A DNA stretch of 64,000 nt. It comes from Gammaproteobacteria bacterium. GTDB taxonomy: Bacteria > Pseudomonadota > Gammaproteobacteria > GCA-001735895. The DNA is taken from the NCBI GenBank assembly GCA_024225395.1, contig JAAEMR010000065.1, positions 32,452-96,451 on the forward strand, written 5' to 3'. Made by a program: the position numbers and the translations under genes. Below, piece after piece: positions 42,263 to 51,899 of the stretch (positions are counted from its first letter, which is position 1; the number at the start of each line of letters is the position of its first letter). Under the pieces are notes generated by a model. The model was not told the DNA's origin. It saw nothing but the letters and a program-made list of their open reading frames with translations, and ran no database searches.

Positions 42263-42901
42263 TCAGGGGGCCAGGCGGCTGATAGTCCAGCTCATATCAT
42301 CTTGCTGCTGGTAAAGAAATCGATCGTGTAAACGATCCGGTTGCCCCTGCCAGAACTCGATAGAGGTTGGTTTTACCCGGTAACCTCCCCAAAATTCCGG
42401 TAATGAAATATCCCCGTCAGCAAAACGCTTTTTTATTTCCTCCAGTTTACTCATTAATAACGTTCTCGAGCTGATAACAGAGCTTTGCTCAGACACCCAG
42501 GCGCCGAGCTGGCTACCGCGGGGGCGTGACATAAAATATTTTAAAGATTCGCTGGTTGGAACCCTGCTGGCCTGACCTACTATTTTTATCTGTCTATCCT
42601 GATCAAGCCAGGGGAAAAGCAGGGCTACATTTGGGTTTTCAGCAATATGCCGGGATTTGGTGGATTCGTAATTGGTGAAAAATACAAAACCCTGCTGATC
42701 ATAGATTTTTAATAATACGGTTCGTAATGAGACTTCACCCTGTTTATTGGCGGTTGCAAGGCTCATGGCGCTGGGGTCTTTTATGTCTGTTTCTAAAGCT
42801 TCATTAAACCAGTGTTCAAACTGTATGATGGGGTCTGGATTTAGCGTATCGCGTGATAATCCGCTGTTATCGTAGACTCTTCTAATACTTCCTAAATCCA
42901 T
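42263..42901 (-). CDS. pdxH: Pyridoxamine 5'-phosphate oxidase
   Basis: A 212-residue FMN enzyme that oxidises pyridoxine or pyridoxamine 5'-phosphate to pyridoxal 5'-phosphate. It has DPSAMSLATANKQGEVSLRT, FVFFTNYESTKSRHIAENPN, QIKIVGQASRVP, SRPRGSQLGAWVSEQSSVI and the C-terminal EFWQGQPDRLHDRFLY with W.ISRLAP, all conserved. Full length. Confidence 0.96.
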   Translation of the reverse strand: MDLGSIRRVYDNSGLSRDTLNPDPIIQFEHWFNEALETDIKDPSAMSLATANKQGEVSLRTVLLKIYDQQGFVFFTNYESTKSRHIAENPNVALLFPWLDQDRQIKIVGQASRVPTSESLKYFMSRPRGSQLGAWVSEQSSVISSRTLLMSKLEEIKKRFADGDISLPEFWGGYRVKPTSIEFWQGQPDRLHDRFLYQQQDDMSWTISRLAP

Positions 42902-42975
42902 AATCTGAAAAACTACTCTAAAAAAAGCGCAAGCATACTTATTATATCGAGATGTATCAACCGGCCCGGTAAAAA

Positions 42976-43470
42976 TTACCGGGGTTCAGATACCTTGATA
43001 TGAGCCTCGGGGTGATGCCGCAAAATACTCTCAGAAATTCGTTCTACATCAGATTTTGGCAGATCAACCATGAGTAGAAGCTCGCCATGTTCTATTTCAT
43101 ATTTGAAATCATCCAGTTGGTGATTATGTTCATGACCTTTCATTAATCCTAACATAGCGGCTCCTACGCCGGCACCGGCTGCAGCCCCTATTAACAGGGC
43201 GCCACCTCCCAGAATAATGCCCCCTGGAGGAAAAGCAACGGTTAAAAGTCCACCCAGTAATCCGGCTGTCCCACCAATTCCGGTACCCCATTCAAGCCCG
43301 TGGGCCAGCTCTGTACGTTGCCAGATATTAGCTTCAGGCAGGCCATCTAAAGGTTGATCCATACTTGCGACTACGTGTAAATGGGTATGTGGAACAGCCT
43401 GATTTTCTAGCTCTTCAATTATTATTTCGGCGAGATGCCGGGTGGGTATTAGAAAGTAGATTCGTCGCAT
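42976..43470 (-). CDS. DUF1269-like protein with a glycine-rich membrane hairpin
   Basis: A 164-residue protein. MRRIYFLIPTRHLAEIIIEE opens an alpha-beta unit, a central glycine-alanine-rich pair of membrane segments (about 62-110, with GGLLTVAFPPGGIILGGGAL) follows, and HGELLLMVDLPKSDVERIS closes a second alpha-beta unit. This fold is seen in DUF1269 and general-stress-like proteins. Function unknown; likely inner membrane associated. Stands alone. Confidence 0.65.
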   Translation of the reverse strand: MRRIYFLIPTRHLAEIIIEELENQAVPHTHLHVVASMDQPLDGLPEANIWQRTELAHGLEWGTGIGGTAGLLGGLLTVAFPPGGIILGGGALLIGAAAGAGVGAAMLGLMKGHEHNHQLDDFKYEIEHGELLLMVDLPKSDVERISESILRHHPEAHIKVSEPR

Positions 43471-43785
43471 GTCTTTTCGTCCTGTATCAATTTATAGGGT
43501 AGCAGGCCATTAACTGAATGATCTCAGTAGTTGCAGTATCACATCTCTATTCTGTAATTCAACTGGTCAGAGAACTACAGGTTGTTCAGATTAATGTAAA
43601 AGAATCACTTTGATGTTGAATTGATGTAACGCATAAAAAAACAAATTAATGTTCAGTTTTACCTTTTTTATCCCTTTGACTGATCATGAGTTAATTTTTT
43701 TGAAAATTTATTGGTTTATCAATGCTTTTTAACCCAGTTCGTGAAATTTTCAACTATATAAAGTTTAAATAGATATGGTTTAAAA
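43471..43785. other. Intergenic region between the DUF1269-like and HDOD genes
   Basis: The 315 bases form a divergent control region. I see no ORF with a ribosome site, no clear palindrome and no repeat element. AT content rises toward the HDOD start. Confidence 0.5.
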
Positions 43786-44673
43786 ATGGCTACACAGAAA
43801 AGAATAGAAATTATGGATTACGGGGGATTCAATAATATTGATCTTCTCGTTGCTGAAGTGGAAAAACTGGTCAGTTTACCCGACGTTTATTATCGTCTTG
43901 AAGCTCTTATTGAAAATCCAACGGCTACCGTGAGTGATTTTTCTAATGTATTAGCCGGTGATCCGGATTTATGTGCCCGCCTTCTGAGTTTGGCTAACAG
44001 TGCGTTTTATAGTTTTCCTGCCAGCATAGAAACGGTTGATAAAGCTGTGCATATTATTGGTATTCGTCAGATTCGCGAACTGGTGCTGGCAACCAGTATC
44101 ATCAGGGTATTTACCAGGATGCCTTTGGGTATGATCAATATGCATTCATTCTGGGAGCATTCTGTTGCCGTTGGTGTGATGGCTAAGTCGATTGGACAAT
44201 ATTGTCATATTAGTCAGCCGGAACGTTTTTATGTAGCAGGCCTGCTGCATGATATTGGCCGACTGGTTTTTTATATAAAAATGCCAGGGCTAATGCATGA
44301 ACTGTTATTACAAAGAGAAGCTAAAGAAGAATTCCTGTATCTTCTTGAACAGGAAAACCTGGCTTATTCGCATGCTGAAGTCGGGGGGCGATTGCTGGAA
44401 AACTGGCGTGTACCTGCGTCGATCCATGAACCGGTCAGTTGTCATCATAAACCTGCTGAGTCACTTGAGTTTACTCAGGTAACTGCTGCCGTACATATTG
44501 CTGATGTTTGGGTCAATAAACATCAGGTAGGTACCAGTGGAGAAAGATTTTCTTTAACTATCAGTGATTTCGCTTTAGAGCAGTTGAATTTACAACACTA
44601 TGAACTTGATGAAATAGGGGTTTTGGCTGAAGAGGCCATGAAAGACGTTGTGACTCAGTTTATGTCACAGTAA
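43786..44673 (+). CDS. HDOD-domain signalling protein
   Basis: A 295-residue single HDOD protein. LPDVYYRLEALIENPTATVS, GDPDLCARLLSLANSAFYSF and AVHIIGIRQIRELVLATSII form the conserved HDOD start. HSVAVGVMAKSIGQYCHIS followed by FYVAGLLHDIGRLVFYIKMP keeps the HD pair, and HAEVGGRLLENWRVPASIHE follows. HDOD proteins act in two-component and c-di-GMP-linked networks and are usually non-catalytic. The decayed HDOD gene at 17619 is a different subtype with an extra C-terminal domain. Confidence 0.9.
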   Translation: MATQKRIEIMDYGGFNNIDLLVAEVEKLVSLPDVYYRLEALIENPTATVSDFSNVLAGDPDLCARLLSLANSAFYSFPASIETVDKAVHIIGIRQIRELVLATSIIRVFTRMPLGMINMHSFWEHSVAVGVMAKSIGQYCHISQPERFYVAGLLHDIGRLVFYIKMPGLMHELLLQREAKEEFLYLLEQENLAYSHAEVGGRLLENWRVPASIHEPVSCHHKPAESLEFTQVTAAVHIADVWVNKHQVGTSGERFSLTISDFALEQLNLQHYELDEIGVLAEEAMKDVVTQFMSQ

Positions 44674-44720
44674 CCTGGTTGAGAGCCTGTTCAAAGAAGT
44701 TATTTATGGATATGCAGTTT

Positions 44721-44924
44721 TTACAACAGGAACAATGTTGCCATACCTAGGAACGCTAAAATACCAATGACGTCGGTCAATGTAGTTAGAACGACACTGC
44801 CTGCCAGCGCAGGATCATACCTATACGTTTTCTTCTCATCTTCTGCTCCTGTCATCAGGACACTGGTTTTACAGAAAGCACTTAAGTTTAAATATTTTTG
44901 TCCGACTGATTGGATCCACTTCAC
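44721..44924 (-). pseudogene. C-terminal remnant of the magnesium transporter MgtE
   Basis: An open frame of 67 codons opens at a GTG directly after the ptsH stop. Its last 40 residues, including DPALAGSVVLTTLTDVIGIL and FLGMATLFLL, are the final helices of MgtE, normally about 450 residues. The first 27 residues have no MgtE resemblance I can see. In many gammaproteobacteria mgtE follows ptsH in this operon, so a large internal deletion of an ancestral mgtE explains the fragment. Confidence 0.78.
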
Positions 44925-45194
44925 TTACTTATCTTCATCGAAACGATTATTGAACAGGGTGTTGATGGCTTCGATACATTGAGCTTCATCTTCTCCGTCG
45001 ACTTCAAGTTTTAATACGGACCCATTACTGGCTGCCAGCATCATGACGCCCATGATACTTTTGGCATTCACTTTGTGACCCTTATTTTCAAGGTCAACTG
45101 AACTGCTAAATTGAGAGCACAAATTAACCAGTTTGGAGGCGGCTCGAGCGTGTAACCCGAGTTTATTAATGATAGTAATATCCTGAATAATCAT
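44925..45194 (-). CDS. ptsH: Phosphocarrier protein HPr / NPr
   Basis: An 89-residue HPr. The phosphorylation site is His15 in NKLGLHARAASKLVNL, and the regulatory Ser46 lies in NAKSIMGVMMLAAS, the target of HprK. With EIIA-Man, EIIA-Ntr and HprK nearby and no sugar permease, it belongs to a regulatory PTS. It is followed by the mgtE remnant. Confidence 0.95.
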   Translation of the reverse strand: MIIQDITIINKLGLHARAASKLVNLCSQFSSSVDLENKGHKVNAKSIMGVMMLAASNGSVLKLEVDGEDEAQCIEAINTLFNNRFDEDK

Positions 45195-45218
45195 TCTAAT
45201 GTGATGTCCTGTACTACA

Positions 45219-45617
45219 TTAAATACCAATTTCTTTGGTGATGCCTTTGTTGGCTCCGACTATACCAATTTTAGCTAACAACTCTAGTGGTTGTTCTGCG
45301 TAGTTGAGTATTCTAATTAGCATGGGCAAATTCAATCCGGCCACTATTTTTACGTTGTGGCTGCTGGAAAAATAATGAACCAGATTGCTGGGAGTTGCAC
45401 CCAGAATATCGGTGAGTATCAGCACTCCATCACCTTTTTCAAGTAGTTCAATAGTCTGTTTGATCTGATCTGCATATGAACCTAATTCATCCGGTTTTAA
45501 GTTTCCGGGAATCGATAGTGTTTTAATAGTGGGTATGCATTTACCCACAATCATTTCGGCGCTTTTGAGCATTTCTACACCAATTTGATTGTGAGTGACG
45601 ATCAGAATATTAACCAT
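45219..45617 (-). CDS. PTS mannose-type EIIA protein
   Basis: A 132-residue EIIA-Man domain (PF03610). The active His is in NILIVTHNQIGVEML, and GVLILTDILGATPSNLV is conserved. There are no IIB, IIC or IID partners, as in other proteobacterial rapZ-linked copies, so it is regulatory. The ATG at 45617 overlaps the rapZ stop (TGATG). Confidence 0.92.
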   Translation of the reverse strand: MVNILIVTHNQIGVEMLKSAEMIVGKCIPTIKTLSIPGNLKPDELGSYADQIKQTIELLEKGDGVLILTDILGATPSNLVHYFSSSHNVKIVAGLNLPMLIRILNYAEQPLELLAKIGIVGANKGITKEIGI

Positions 45618-46474
45618 CAATCACTTTCTCTATGACGCAGTGAAACATTGCTACGGGATTTTTTTAATTCTGCGGTTAGTTTTTCAGCCAGATATACAGA
45701 CCGGTGCTGGCCTCCAGTGCAGCCGATGGATATGGTCATATAGCTACGACCTTCCTTTTCAAAGCAGGGTATCCATTGCTGCATAAAAATGAGTATAGAT
45801 TTTTCCATATCGGCAACAGCAGGAAAACTATCAAGGTATTCTATAACCGGTGCATCCTTTCCAGTAAAGGGTCTTAAATGACCTTCCCAGTGAGGATTGG
45901 GTAAACAGCGCACATCAAACATAAAATCGGTATCGGCGGGTAGCCCATGTTTAAACCCGAAAGACTGGACCAGTATGGCCATGGTTTCAGTGTCATTCTG
46001 CAGGATACGATTATTGATGATGTGGCGTAGTTCATGCACATTAAGGTCTGATGTATCAATCGTAAGGTTTGCATTGGATGAAATACTTTTAAGTATGCTT
46101 CGCTCAAGGTGAATAGCTTCAACTAATGGCAGACCTTTTTTTGACAAAGGATGTTTTCGCCGGGTTTCATTAAAGCGAGTGAGTAACTTTTCAACCTTTG
46201 AGGTGAGAAAAAGAATTTCTACTTCGACATCAAGGGCCTTAATTTCGGTCATGATGTTTTCAAAATGAGCCATGTCCTGAACGTTGCAGCGAGCATCGAC
46301 AGCAACTGATATCAGGTCATACAGGGCAGGTTTATTGTTTTTCATGGAGTGAACGAAATCACTTAATAAACCGACAGGTAGATTATCTACACAAAAATAA
46401 CCGGCATCTTCAAGTGTATGTAAGGCAATGGTTTTTCCAGAGCCAGACAGGCCGCTAACGATAACAAGTTTCAT
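45617..46474 (-). CDS. rapZ: RNase adapter protein RapZ
   Basis: A 285-residue P-loop protein: Walker A is GLSGSGKT at residues 8-15. DVEILFLTSKVEKLLTRFNE with TRRKHPLS and the C-terminal SIGCTGGQHRSVYLAEKL, the RNA- and metabolite-binding region, are intact. In E. coli it senses glucosamine 6-phosphate and guides RNase E to GlmZ. Located between hprK and EIIA-Man as in many gammaproteobacteria. Confidence 0.95.
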   Translation of the reverse strand: MKLVIVSGLSGSGKTIALHTLEDAGYFCVDNLPVGLLSDFVHSMKNNKPALYDLISVAVDARCNVQDMAHFENIMTEIKALDVEVEILFLTSKVEKLLTRFNETRRKHPLSKKGLPLVEAIHLERSILKSISSNANLTIDTSDLNVHELRHIINNRILQNDTETMAILVQSFGFKHGLPADTDFMFDVRCLPNPHWEGHLRPFTGKDAPVIEYLDSFPAVADMEKSILIFMQQWIPCFEKEGRSYMTISIGCTGGQHRSVYLAEKLTAELKKSRSNVSLRHRESD

Positions 46475-46496
46475 TTTCTAATATTTATAGTTACTG

Positions 46497-47450
46497 TTAA
46501 TCTTTTGAGTTGGCTAATATAGCAAGCCTTTGTCTTTCTATAAAATCTTCTGCCGCATTATAACCATTAATGTTCATTAAGTGGTTAAGTGCTGCGGCTT
46601 CAACCAGTGTGGTAAGGTTTCTTCCCGGAGCCACAGGAAGCGTCATTTCCGGGATATCTACCCCTAATATTGACCGGGTTTTTTGCATATTACCCAGTCG
46701 ATCAAATTGATGGCTGTTTTTCATTGTAAAAGGAATCATGTTAACGATCAGACGCAGCGTTTTATTTCTCCTTAATGCATTGCTCCCAAACATTGCCCTG
46801 ATATTTAAAACACCTACACCGCGTACTTCTATAAATTCATTCGATAAGCCCGGGTGTATGCCGTCTATGGCCCCCGGTGCCATGCTGGAAAACTCAACGA
46901 TATCATCTGCAATCAATCTATGCCCACGTGATATTAAAGACAGGGCTAACTCGCTTTTGCCGACACCGCTTTCTCCTATAATAAACGTGCCAATGCTGTG
47001 AACTTCGATAAATACGCCATGTTTTGTAGTAGTCTGGGTTAGTGCCTGATTTAGAAAATATCTTGAGTTTCTGAGTAATGAGTTGTCATCCAGCTCCGAT
47101 TTAAATACGGCGATAGATGCGCTTGTGCAATATTTTATTATGCTATCGAGTGATGTTGTCGCTTCTCTACTTAAAATTATAGTGCTGAGTGATTGTTGAC
47201 ATAATTTTCGAAACAGTTCATGTTGCTGTTCAGGATTTTTGGTTTTCAGAAACTTTGCTTCCTGTAAACCAATGATGATCACGCTCGAGGGTCGAATGAT
47301 ATTTAAGTAGTCTACGGTGACATAACCAATATTTTCACCTGATTCGAGCTGAATTTCACGATCTAACCCGACCTGTCCGGATGCAAAGGATAGCTTAAGA
47401 CGTTTTTGAAAGCGCTGATGAAATTCTCGAATTGTCAGGGTGGTGGACAT
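46497..47450 (-). CDS. hprK: HPr kinase/phosphorylase
   Basis: A 317-residue bifunctional enzyme that phosphorylates or dephosphorylates HPr on Ser46. The N-terminal MurF-like domain precedes the P-loop GESGVGKSELALSLISRGH near residue 160; the family signature FIEVRGVGVLNIRAMFG and the C-terminal catalytic helix with VAPGRNLTTLVEAAALNH follow. The HPr here retains Ser46, consistent with a working loop. Confidence 0.95.
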   Translation of the reverse strand: MSTTLTIREFHQRFQKRLKLSFASGQVGLDREIQLESGENIGYVTVDYLNIIRPSSVIIIGLQEAKFLKTKNPEQQHELFRKLCQQSLSTIILSREATTSLDSIIKYCTSASIAVFKSELDDNSLLRNSRYFLNQALTQTTTKHGVFIEVHSIGTFIIGESGVGKSELALSLISRGHRLIADDIVEFSSMAPGAIDGIHPGLSNEFIEVRGVGVLNIRAMFGSNALRRNKTLRLIVNMIPFTMKNSHQFDRLGNMQKTRSILGVDIPEMTLPVAPGRNLTTLVEAAALNHLMNINGYNAAEDFIERQRLAILANSKD

Positions 47451-47486
47451 GATTTCTACGCTACATATGTATGGAATTATCCAGGG

Positions 47487-47969
47487 CTATATTTCTGTTT
47501 CAGCCTGCATAATTATCCGAATAATATCATCTGCGGACTGACTGTTTCGAATTTTATCGGTTATGGATTCCTGACTAAAAATTTTTGCCAGAGAAGCGAG
47601 TATTTGCAGGTGTTCTTCCGTCGATTCTTCAGGAATAAAAAGTACAAATATTAAATCAACCTTCTGTTTATCTATTGCATCGTAATTGATTGGCTGCTGT
47701 AGATTAAAAAAATAGGCATGAGCATTACTGATATCACCTAGTCGAGCATGGGGTAAAGCAATTCCTTTCCCCAGACCTGTACTACCCAGACGTTCTCTTT
47801 CTAGCAGTTTATGATAAATATTGTTCTGCAATTTATGATTAATTTTTTTCTGGACAAGCAACAGGTCTTCTGCTGCCTGTTGTGAAATAAATTCAAGCAG
47901 ACGTTTTTTGCTTGAAATCTCAGTGTTGGTAAAGATTCGATTTGTCGCTAAAAGCGATGATATGGACAT
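47487..47969 (-). CDS. ptsN: PTS-Ntr EIIA regulatory protein
   Basis: A 160-residue EIIA of the fructose/nitrogen type. The phosphorylated His is in GLGKGIALPHARL, and NYDAIDKQKVDLIFVLFIPE is typical. It takes phosphate from NPr/HPr and regulates potassium transport and sigma-54-linked processes in relatives. It lies downstream of rpoN-hpf. Confidence 0.95.
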   Translation of the reverse strand: MSISSLLATNRIFTNTEISSKKRLLEFISQQAAEDLLLVQKKINHKLQNNIYHKLLERERLGSTGLGKGIALPHARLGDISNAHAYFFNLQQPINYDAIDKQKVDLIFVLFIPEESTEEHLQILASLAKIFSQESITDKIRNSQSADDIIRIIMQAETEI

Positions 47970-48095
47970 AATCGGTTAAGTGTTTTGTTTGTTTAATTAT
48001 TCTTATGAAAAAAACGGATATTCTTGAATAGTAGCGAATTAAATTATCCTTGCAAGGGAAAAAACAGGGAGAAGGAATTCTCCCTGTTCTGATGG

Positions 48096-48413
48096 CTAGG
48101 CCATTTCCGGAATTGCACCTTTATTTCGATGGTTTTTCACTTTCTCTTTATGTTTTTTGCCCTGACGATCTAGTTTATCGACCATTCCGTCAATGGCTGC
48201 ATACATATCTTCCTGTTCATCATCGGCGTGCATATTAGCGCCAGTTACATGCATAGTTGCTTCAGCTTTATGTCTGAGTTTCTCTACTGTTAAAACAACG
48301 TGAATATCGAGAGCCTGATCAAAATGTCTGTCCAGACGTTCAATCTTCTCATTCACATAGCTTCTAAGAGAATCTGTTATTTCGACATGATGTCCGCTTA
48401 AACTTACTTGCAT
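48096..48413 (-). CDS. hpf: Short ribosome hibernation promoting factor
   Basis: A 105-residue HPF/YhbH of the short form, beginning MQVSLSGHHVEITDSLRSYV and with KIERLDRHFDQALDIHVVL, AEATMHVTGANMHADDEQED and MYAAIDGMVDKLDRQ. It binds the 30S subunit and promotes 100S dimers in stationary phase. Between rpoN and ptsN as in most gammaproteobacteria. AGGAGGTATT stands before the ATG. Confidence 0.94.
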   Translation of the reverse strand: MQVSLSGHHVEITDSLRSYVNEKIERLDRHFDQALDIHVVLTVEKLRHKAEATMHVTGANMHADDEQEDMYAAIDGMVDKLDRQGKKHKEKVKNHRNKGAIPEMA

Positions 48414-48470
48414 AGGATAATACCTCCTGAAGGTTACAAATTACTCATCATCTGGATGAGTGGTTAAACC

Positions 48471-48532
48471 CTGTCATCTTTGATGACAGTAATTGGACTG
48501 CCTGTTTATTACGAATAAAAAACAAACAGTCC
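48471..48532 (-). other. Paired hairpins between rpoN and hpf
   Basis: CTGTCATC/GATGACAG (48471-48489) and GGACTG/CAGTCC (48495-48532) fold on the minus transcript in the 137-base gap. A third small hairpin lies at 48443-48461. None is followed by a full T tract. They may attenuate or process the rpoN-hpf transcript. Confidence 0.45.
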
Positions 48533-48550
48533 TGTTCGATCAAAATGATC

Positions 48551-50038
48551 TCAAAAAAGACGTTTACGTTCATTGGATGGTGGAATATTCATCGATTCAC
48601 GATATTTAGCAATAGTGCGCCTTGCCACGTTAATTCCCTGATCATCCAGTAAAGTTGCAATTTTGTTATCACTTAATGGTTTGTTTGGTGTTTCTGCAGC
48701 AACCAGCTTTTTAATGATAGCCCTGATTGCTGTAGCAGAACATTCGCCACCGTCAGCAGTACCGACATGGCTGGAAAAAAAGTATTTAAACTCCAGTACG
48801 CCTCGTGGAGTGTGCATGAACTTCATCGTTGTGACACGAGAAATAGTTGATTCATGCATTTCTAATTCTTCAGCGATATCACGTAAGACCATCGGTTTCA
48901 TGGCTTCTTCACCGTGCTCCAGATAATCATGCTGACGTTGCACGATAGAGGTGGCTACGCGTAATAATGTGTCATTTCGGCTTTGCAGGCTTTTGATGAA
49001 CCACTTGGCTTCCTGCACATTATTTCGCAGATAGTTATTCTGCTCGCTATTATCACCTCTTTTGATCAATTTAGAGTATGTTTCATTGACCTTCAATCGA
49101 GGCGCATTATCCTGGTTGATTTTAACGCACCACTGTCCTTTCACTTTTGATACATAAACATCGGGTTTGATGTATTCAGCATGAGTGGTACTGATCTGTT
49201 GCCCAGGATGAGGGTTGGTTGTTTGAATGAGTTTGATGATTTCTGCCAGTTCAGCATCGTTTGCCTGCAATCGGCGTTTTAATACGGCGATATCATTTTT
49301 TGCCAGATAATCAAGGTAATGATCGACCAGTGCGATGGCTTTTTTTAGATGCGGTGTCGTCGAATCATATTGCTCTAGTTGAATCTTCATGCACTCTGAA
49401 GGCGTGCGTGAACCCACCGCAAGAGGATCAAAATGCTGGATTAAATGCAGCATGGCTTCGATTTCATCCATTTCAACGTCTGGGTATTCTTTGATCAGAC
49501 CCTGATGAATATCCTGCAGTGATTCGGTCAGGTAACCTCTTTCATCAATGCCATCGATCAGGGCTAGCCCAATCTCTTTGTCGGTTTCTGTTAAATGTGC
49601 GCAGTCCAGTTGCCAGATAAGATGGTCATACAGTTCATCAGTTGTTTTAGCCTGATTTTCAAAAAGATCTCTAAAGTCTTCTCCATTTGCAGAACTGGTT
49701 TGAGAGATTGATGCCGTGGGGGTTGGGTCATAAACATCATCCCAACCGCTATCTACCTCGAGTTCGTCGGGTAGAGTTTGTTTGGCACGGTCTTCGTTTA
49801 TAGTATCTGCTGATGTCTTAATATCGTTGATGTCTTCTTTATTGGGATCCTGCTGTTTTTCCTGTAGCTGCACTTCTGACAGGTTGTCTTCCTGCTCAAG
49901 TAGGGGGTTTGAATCCAGTGTTTCCTGTATTTCAACCTGGAGCTCTATGGAGGATAACTGTAGCAGCCGGATTGCTTGCTGCAGTTGGGGGGTCATGGTC
50001 AGGCTTTGACCTATTTTCAGCTGTAACGTTTGCTTCAT
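48551..50038 (-). CDS. rpoN: RNA polymerase sigma-54 factor
   Basis: A 495-residue sigma-54. Region I is Gln and Leu rich (LTMTPQLQQAIRLLQLSSIE), region II is acidic (about 50-120), and the C-terminal DNA-binding part contains the HTH and the RpoN box ARRTIAKYRESM near the end, ending NIPPSNERKRLF. It directs activator-dependent promoters. Gene order lptB-rpoN-hpf-ptsN is the standard one. Confidence 0.96.
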   Translation of the reverse strand: MKQTLQLKIGQSLTMTPQLQQAIRLLQLSSIELQVEIQETLDSNPLLEQEDNLSEVQLQEKQQDPNKEDINDIKTSADTINEDRAKQTLPDELEVDSGWDDVYDPTPTASISQTSSANGEDFRDLFENQAKTTDELYDHLIWQLDCAHLTETDKEIGLALIDGIDERGYLTESLQDIHQGLIKEYPDVEMDEIEAMLHLIQHFDPLAVGSRTPSECMKIQLEQYDSTTPHLKKAIALVDHYLDYLAKNDIAVLKRRLQANDAELAEIIKLIQTTNPHPGQQISTTHAEYIKPDVYVSKVKGQWCVKINQDNAPRLKVNETYSKLIKRGDNSEQNNYLRNNVQEAKWFIKSLQSRNDTLLRVATSIVQRQHDYLEHGEEAMKPMVLRDIAEELEMHESTISRVTTMKFMHTPRGVLEFKYFFSSHVGTADGGECSATAIRAIIKKLVAAETPNKPLSDNKIATLLDDQGINVARRTIAKYRESMNIPPSNERKRLF

Positions 50039-50089
50039 CTGAAAGAGTCGACCCTTTGAATTAGAATTCTTGTTGTTCTCATAGTTACT

Positions 50090-50824
50090 TTATAGCTTAA
50101 AATCCTTTCCCAAGTAAATCTTTCTTACTGTTTTATCTGCAAGAACATGATCAGGGTCACCTTCTGCGAGCACTGTTCCTTCACCCATAACATAGGCTCT
50201 GTCGCATACGCCAAGGGTTTCACGAACATTATGATCTGTAATTAGTACGCCTATTCCGCGTTGTGCCAGTTGTCGGATAATCGTTTGAATATCGATAACA
50301 GAGATCGGGTCCACACCGGCAAAAGGCTCATCCAGTAAAATAAATTGAGGTTCGTTGGCCAGGGCCCGGGCAATTTCCACTCGCCGTCTTTCACCACCTG
50401 ACAGTGAAATACCCAGGTTATCTCTAATGTGCTGTACCTGAAAGTCTTCCAGTAATTGCTCTAACAGTTCTTCCTGTTGAGACTTACTCAGCTCACGACG
50501 CATTTGCAAGATTGCGCGAATGTTATCCTGCACCGATAAGCCTCTAAATATTGACGCTTCCTGAGGCAGGTAACCTATACCCTGTTGGGCACGTCTATGC
50601 ATGGGCAGGTGAGAGATTGGTTGATCATTTAATGAGATAGAACCACTGTCATTGTTGACAAGACCGACAATCATGTAAAAACAGGTGGTTTTACCGGCCC
50701 CATTTGGACCTAATAAACCGACAATCTGACCACTTTGAACACTCAGGCTGACTGATTTTACAACTTCACGGCCTTTATAGCTTTTAGCCAGATCTGTAGC
50801 CTTGAGTTCGTTTTCAGTGCTCAT
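50090..50824 (-). CDS. lptB: LPS export ABC transporter ATPase
   Basis: A 244-residue ATPase of LptB2FG, which extracts lipopolysaccharide from the inner membrane. Walker [19 protein letters not shown]-loop [12 protein letters not shown], signature [15 protein letters not shown] and Walker [17 protein letters not shown] are intact. The start overlaps the lptA stop by four bases. Confidence 0.97.
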   Translation of the reverse strand: MSTENELKATDLAKSYKGREVVKSVSLSVQSGQIVGLLGPNGAGKTTCFYMIVGLVNNDSGSISLNDQPISHLPMHRRAQQGIGYLPQEASIFRGLSVQDNIRAILQMRRELSKSQQEELLEQLLEDFQVQHIRDNLGISLSGGERRRVEIARALANEPQFILLDEPFAGVDPISVIDIQTIIRQLAQRGIGVLITDHNVRETLGVCDRAYVMGEGTVLAEGDPDHVLADKTVRKIYLGKDFKL

Positions 50825-51348
50825 TGGTTAGTGGTTTTATCGTTTGCCGGAATATTTTTTGGTAGAATAATCATGCGTACCCGGTTTTCTCCTTTGGTGC
50901 TACCGGCTTGCAGTGTTTCGGTGTTGGTATTGATATTGATCCATTCACCATCGATGGAATCCGTATTACTTTTAAAATGGGCGTTACCCATTAACTTGAG
51001 TAATAACTGGTTTTCAGTATAGATGATTTTTCTGGCTTTCCCTGCAATGGGTTCATTTTTGTCATTTAGCTGCTTGAGTGTCGCGGGTGATCCTTCAATT
51101 TCGAGACGCAGAATCTCATTGGTATTGGTAAAATAGAATACAATTTTATCAGCCTCAATATGCAGGGTTCCCTGTTCCATTTTTACATTTCCCTGGTAGG
51201 TGCTAATGTGCCGGCTTTCATCTATTTCCAGTTTATCGGCTTCAACATTAATGGGCTGGTTCTTGTCAGTCGATAATGCGTGTCCAGAGATGGAATGTGT
51301 TAACAGCGTAAACAACAATAGGGCGAATTTTAATTTGAAACTGCTCAT
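50821..51348 (-). CDS. lptA: LPS transport periplasmic bridge protein
   Basis: A 175-residue exported protein with a signal peptide ending SGHALS and the OstA/LptA fold: [35 protein letters not shown] and [20 protein letters not shown]. It forms the periplasmic bridge for LPS. It overlaps lptC and lptB by four bases each, so the three are coupled. Confidence 0.93.
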   Translation of the reverse strand: MSSFKLKFALLLFTLLTHSISGHALSTDKNQPINVEADKLEIDESRHISTYQGNVKMEQGTLHIEADKIVFYFTNTNEILRLEIEGSPATLKQLNDKNEPIAGKARKIIYTENQLLLKLMGNAHFKSNTDSIDGEWININTNTETLQAGSTKGENRVRMIILPKNIPANDKTTNQ

Positions 51349-51899
51349 GTTTTATCCTGTTGATAAGTTGCTTTTACCCGTTTGAATTTATAGGTGTTTT
51401 TATTCATATCCAGTTCAGCGCTGGCTGCCTGTAAGTTTACGCTATTAGTGGTTACTGTCATATCCTTTGGTATTTGTACTAAATTTTGTTGAGGTTTTAG
51501 GAACATCAACTCAGTGGTTAATAGCATGGGCAACTGTGAGTTTCTTGTCAGTCTAACCTGCTTTCTTAACTCAAACATCTCATTTTTATGTTGCAACAGG
51601 CCTGTCTCAGAGTGAATTAACCAGCTCGATTTTTCACCATTGAATTGTATAACGGGCTGTTGAATGTGAGAAATATCTTCCTGAATATAATGCTGTAATA
51701 ACGGTGACTTTAATAAATAATGTAGAGAACCTTGCTGATTCATTGATTTATAATCGATATTACTTAAATAATAATCAATATTATCAGGGACCTGTAATGG
51801 GCTTGTAGTTGACCTGGGGGTCTGATTATCCACAAACCATCCCATGCTGAGTGCCGCTGAGATAAAAATACCGATGATTAGCAGGTAACCTGATTTCAT
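51345..51899 (-). CDS. lptC: LPS export protein
   Basis: A 184-residue bitopic protein with an N-terminal membrane segment (about 5-22) and a periplasmic jellyroll: PDNIDYYLSNIDYKSMNQQG, LTTELMFLKPQQNLVQIPKD, VTTNSVNLQAASAELDMNKN. Sequence is poorly conserved in this family, but topology and position between kdsC and lptA are decisive. Confidence 0.92.
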   Translation of the reverse strand: MKSGYLLIIGIFISAALSMGWFVDNQTPRSTTSPLQVPDNIDYYLSNIDYKSMNQQGSLHYLLKSPLLQHYIQEDISHIQQPVIQFNGEKSSWLIHSETGLLQHKNEMFELRKQVRLTRNSQLPMLLTTELMFLKPQQNLVQIPKDMTVTTNSVNLQAASAELDMNKNTYKFKRVKATYQQDKT

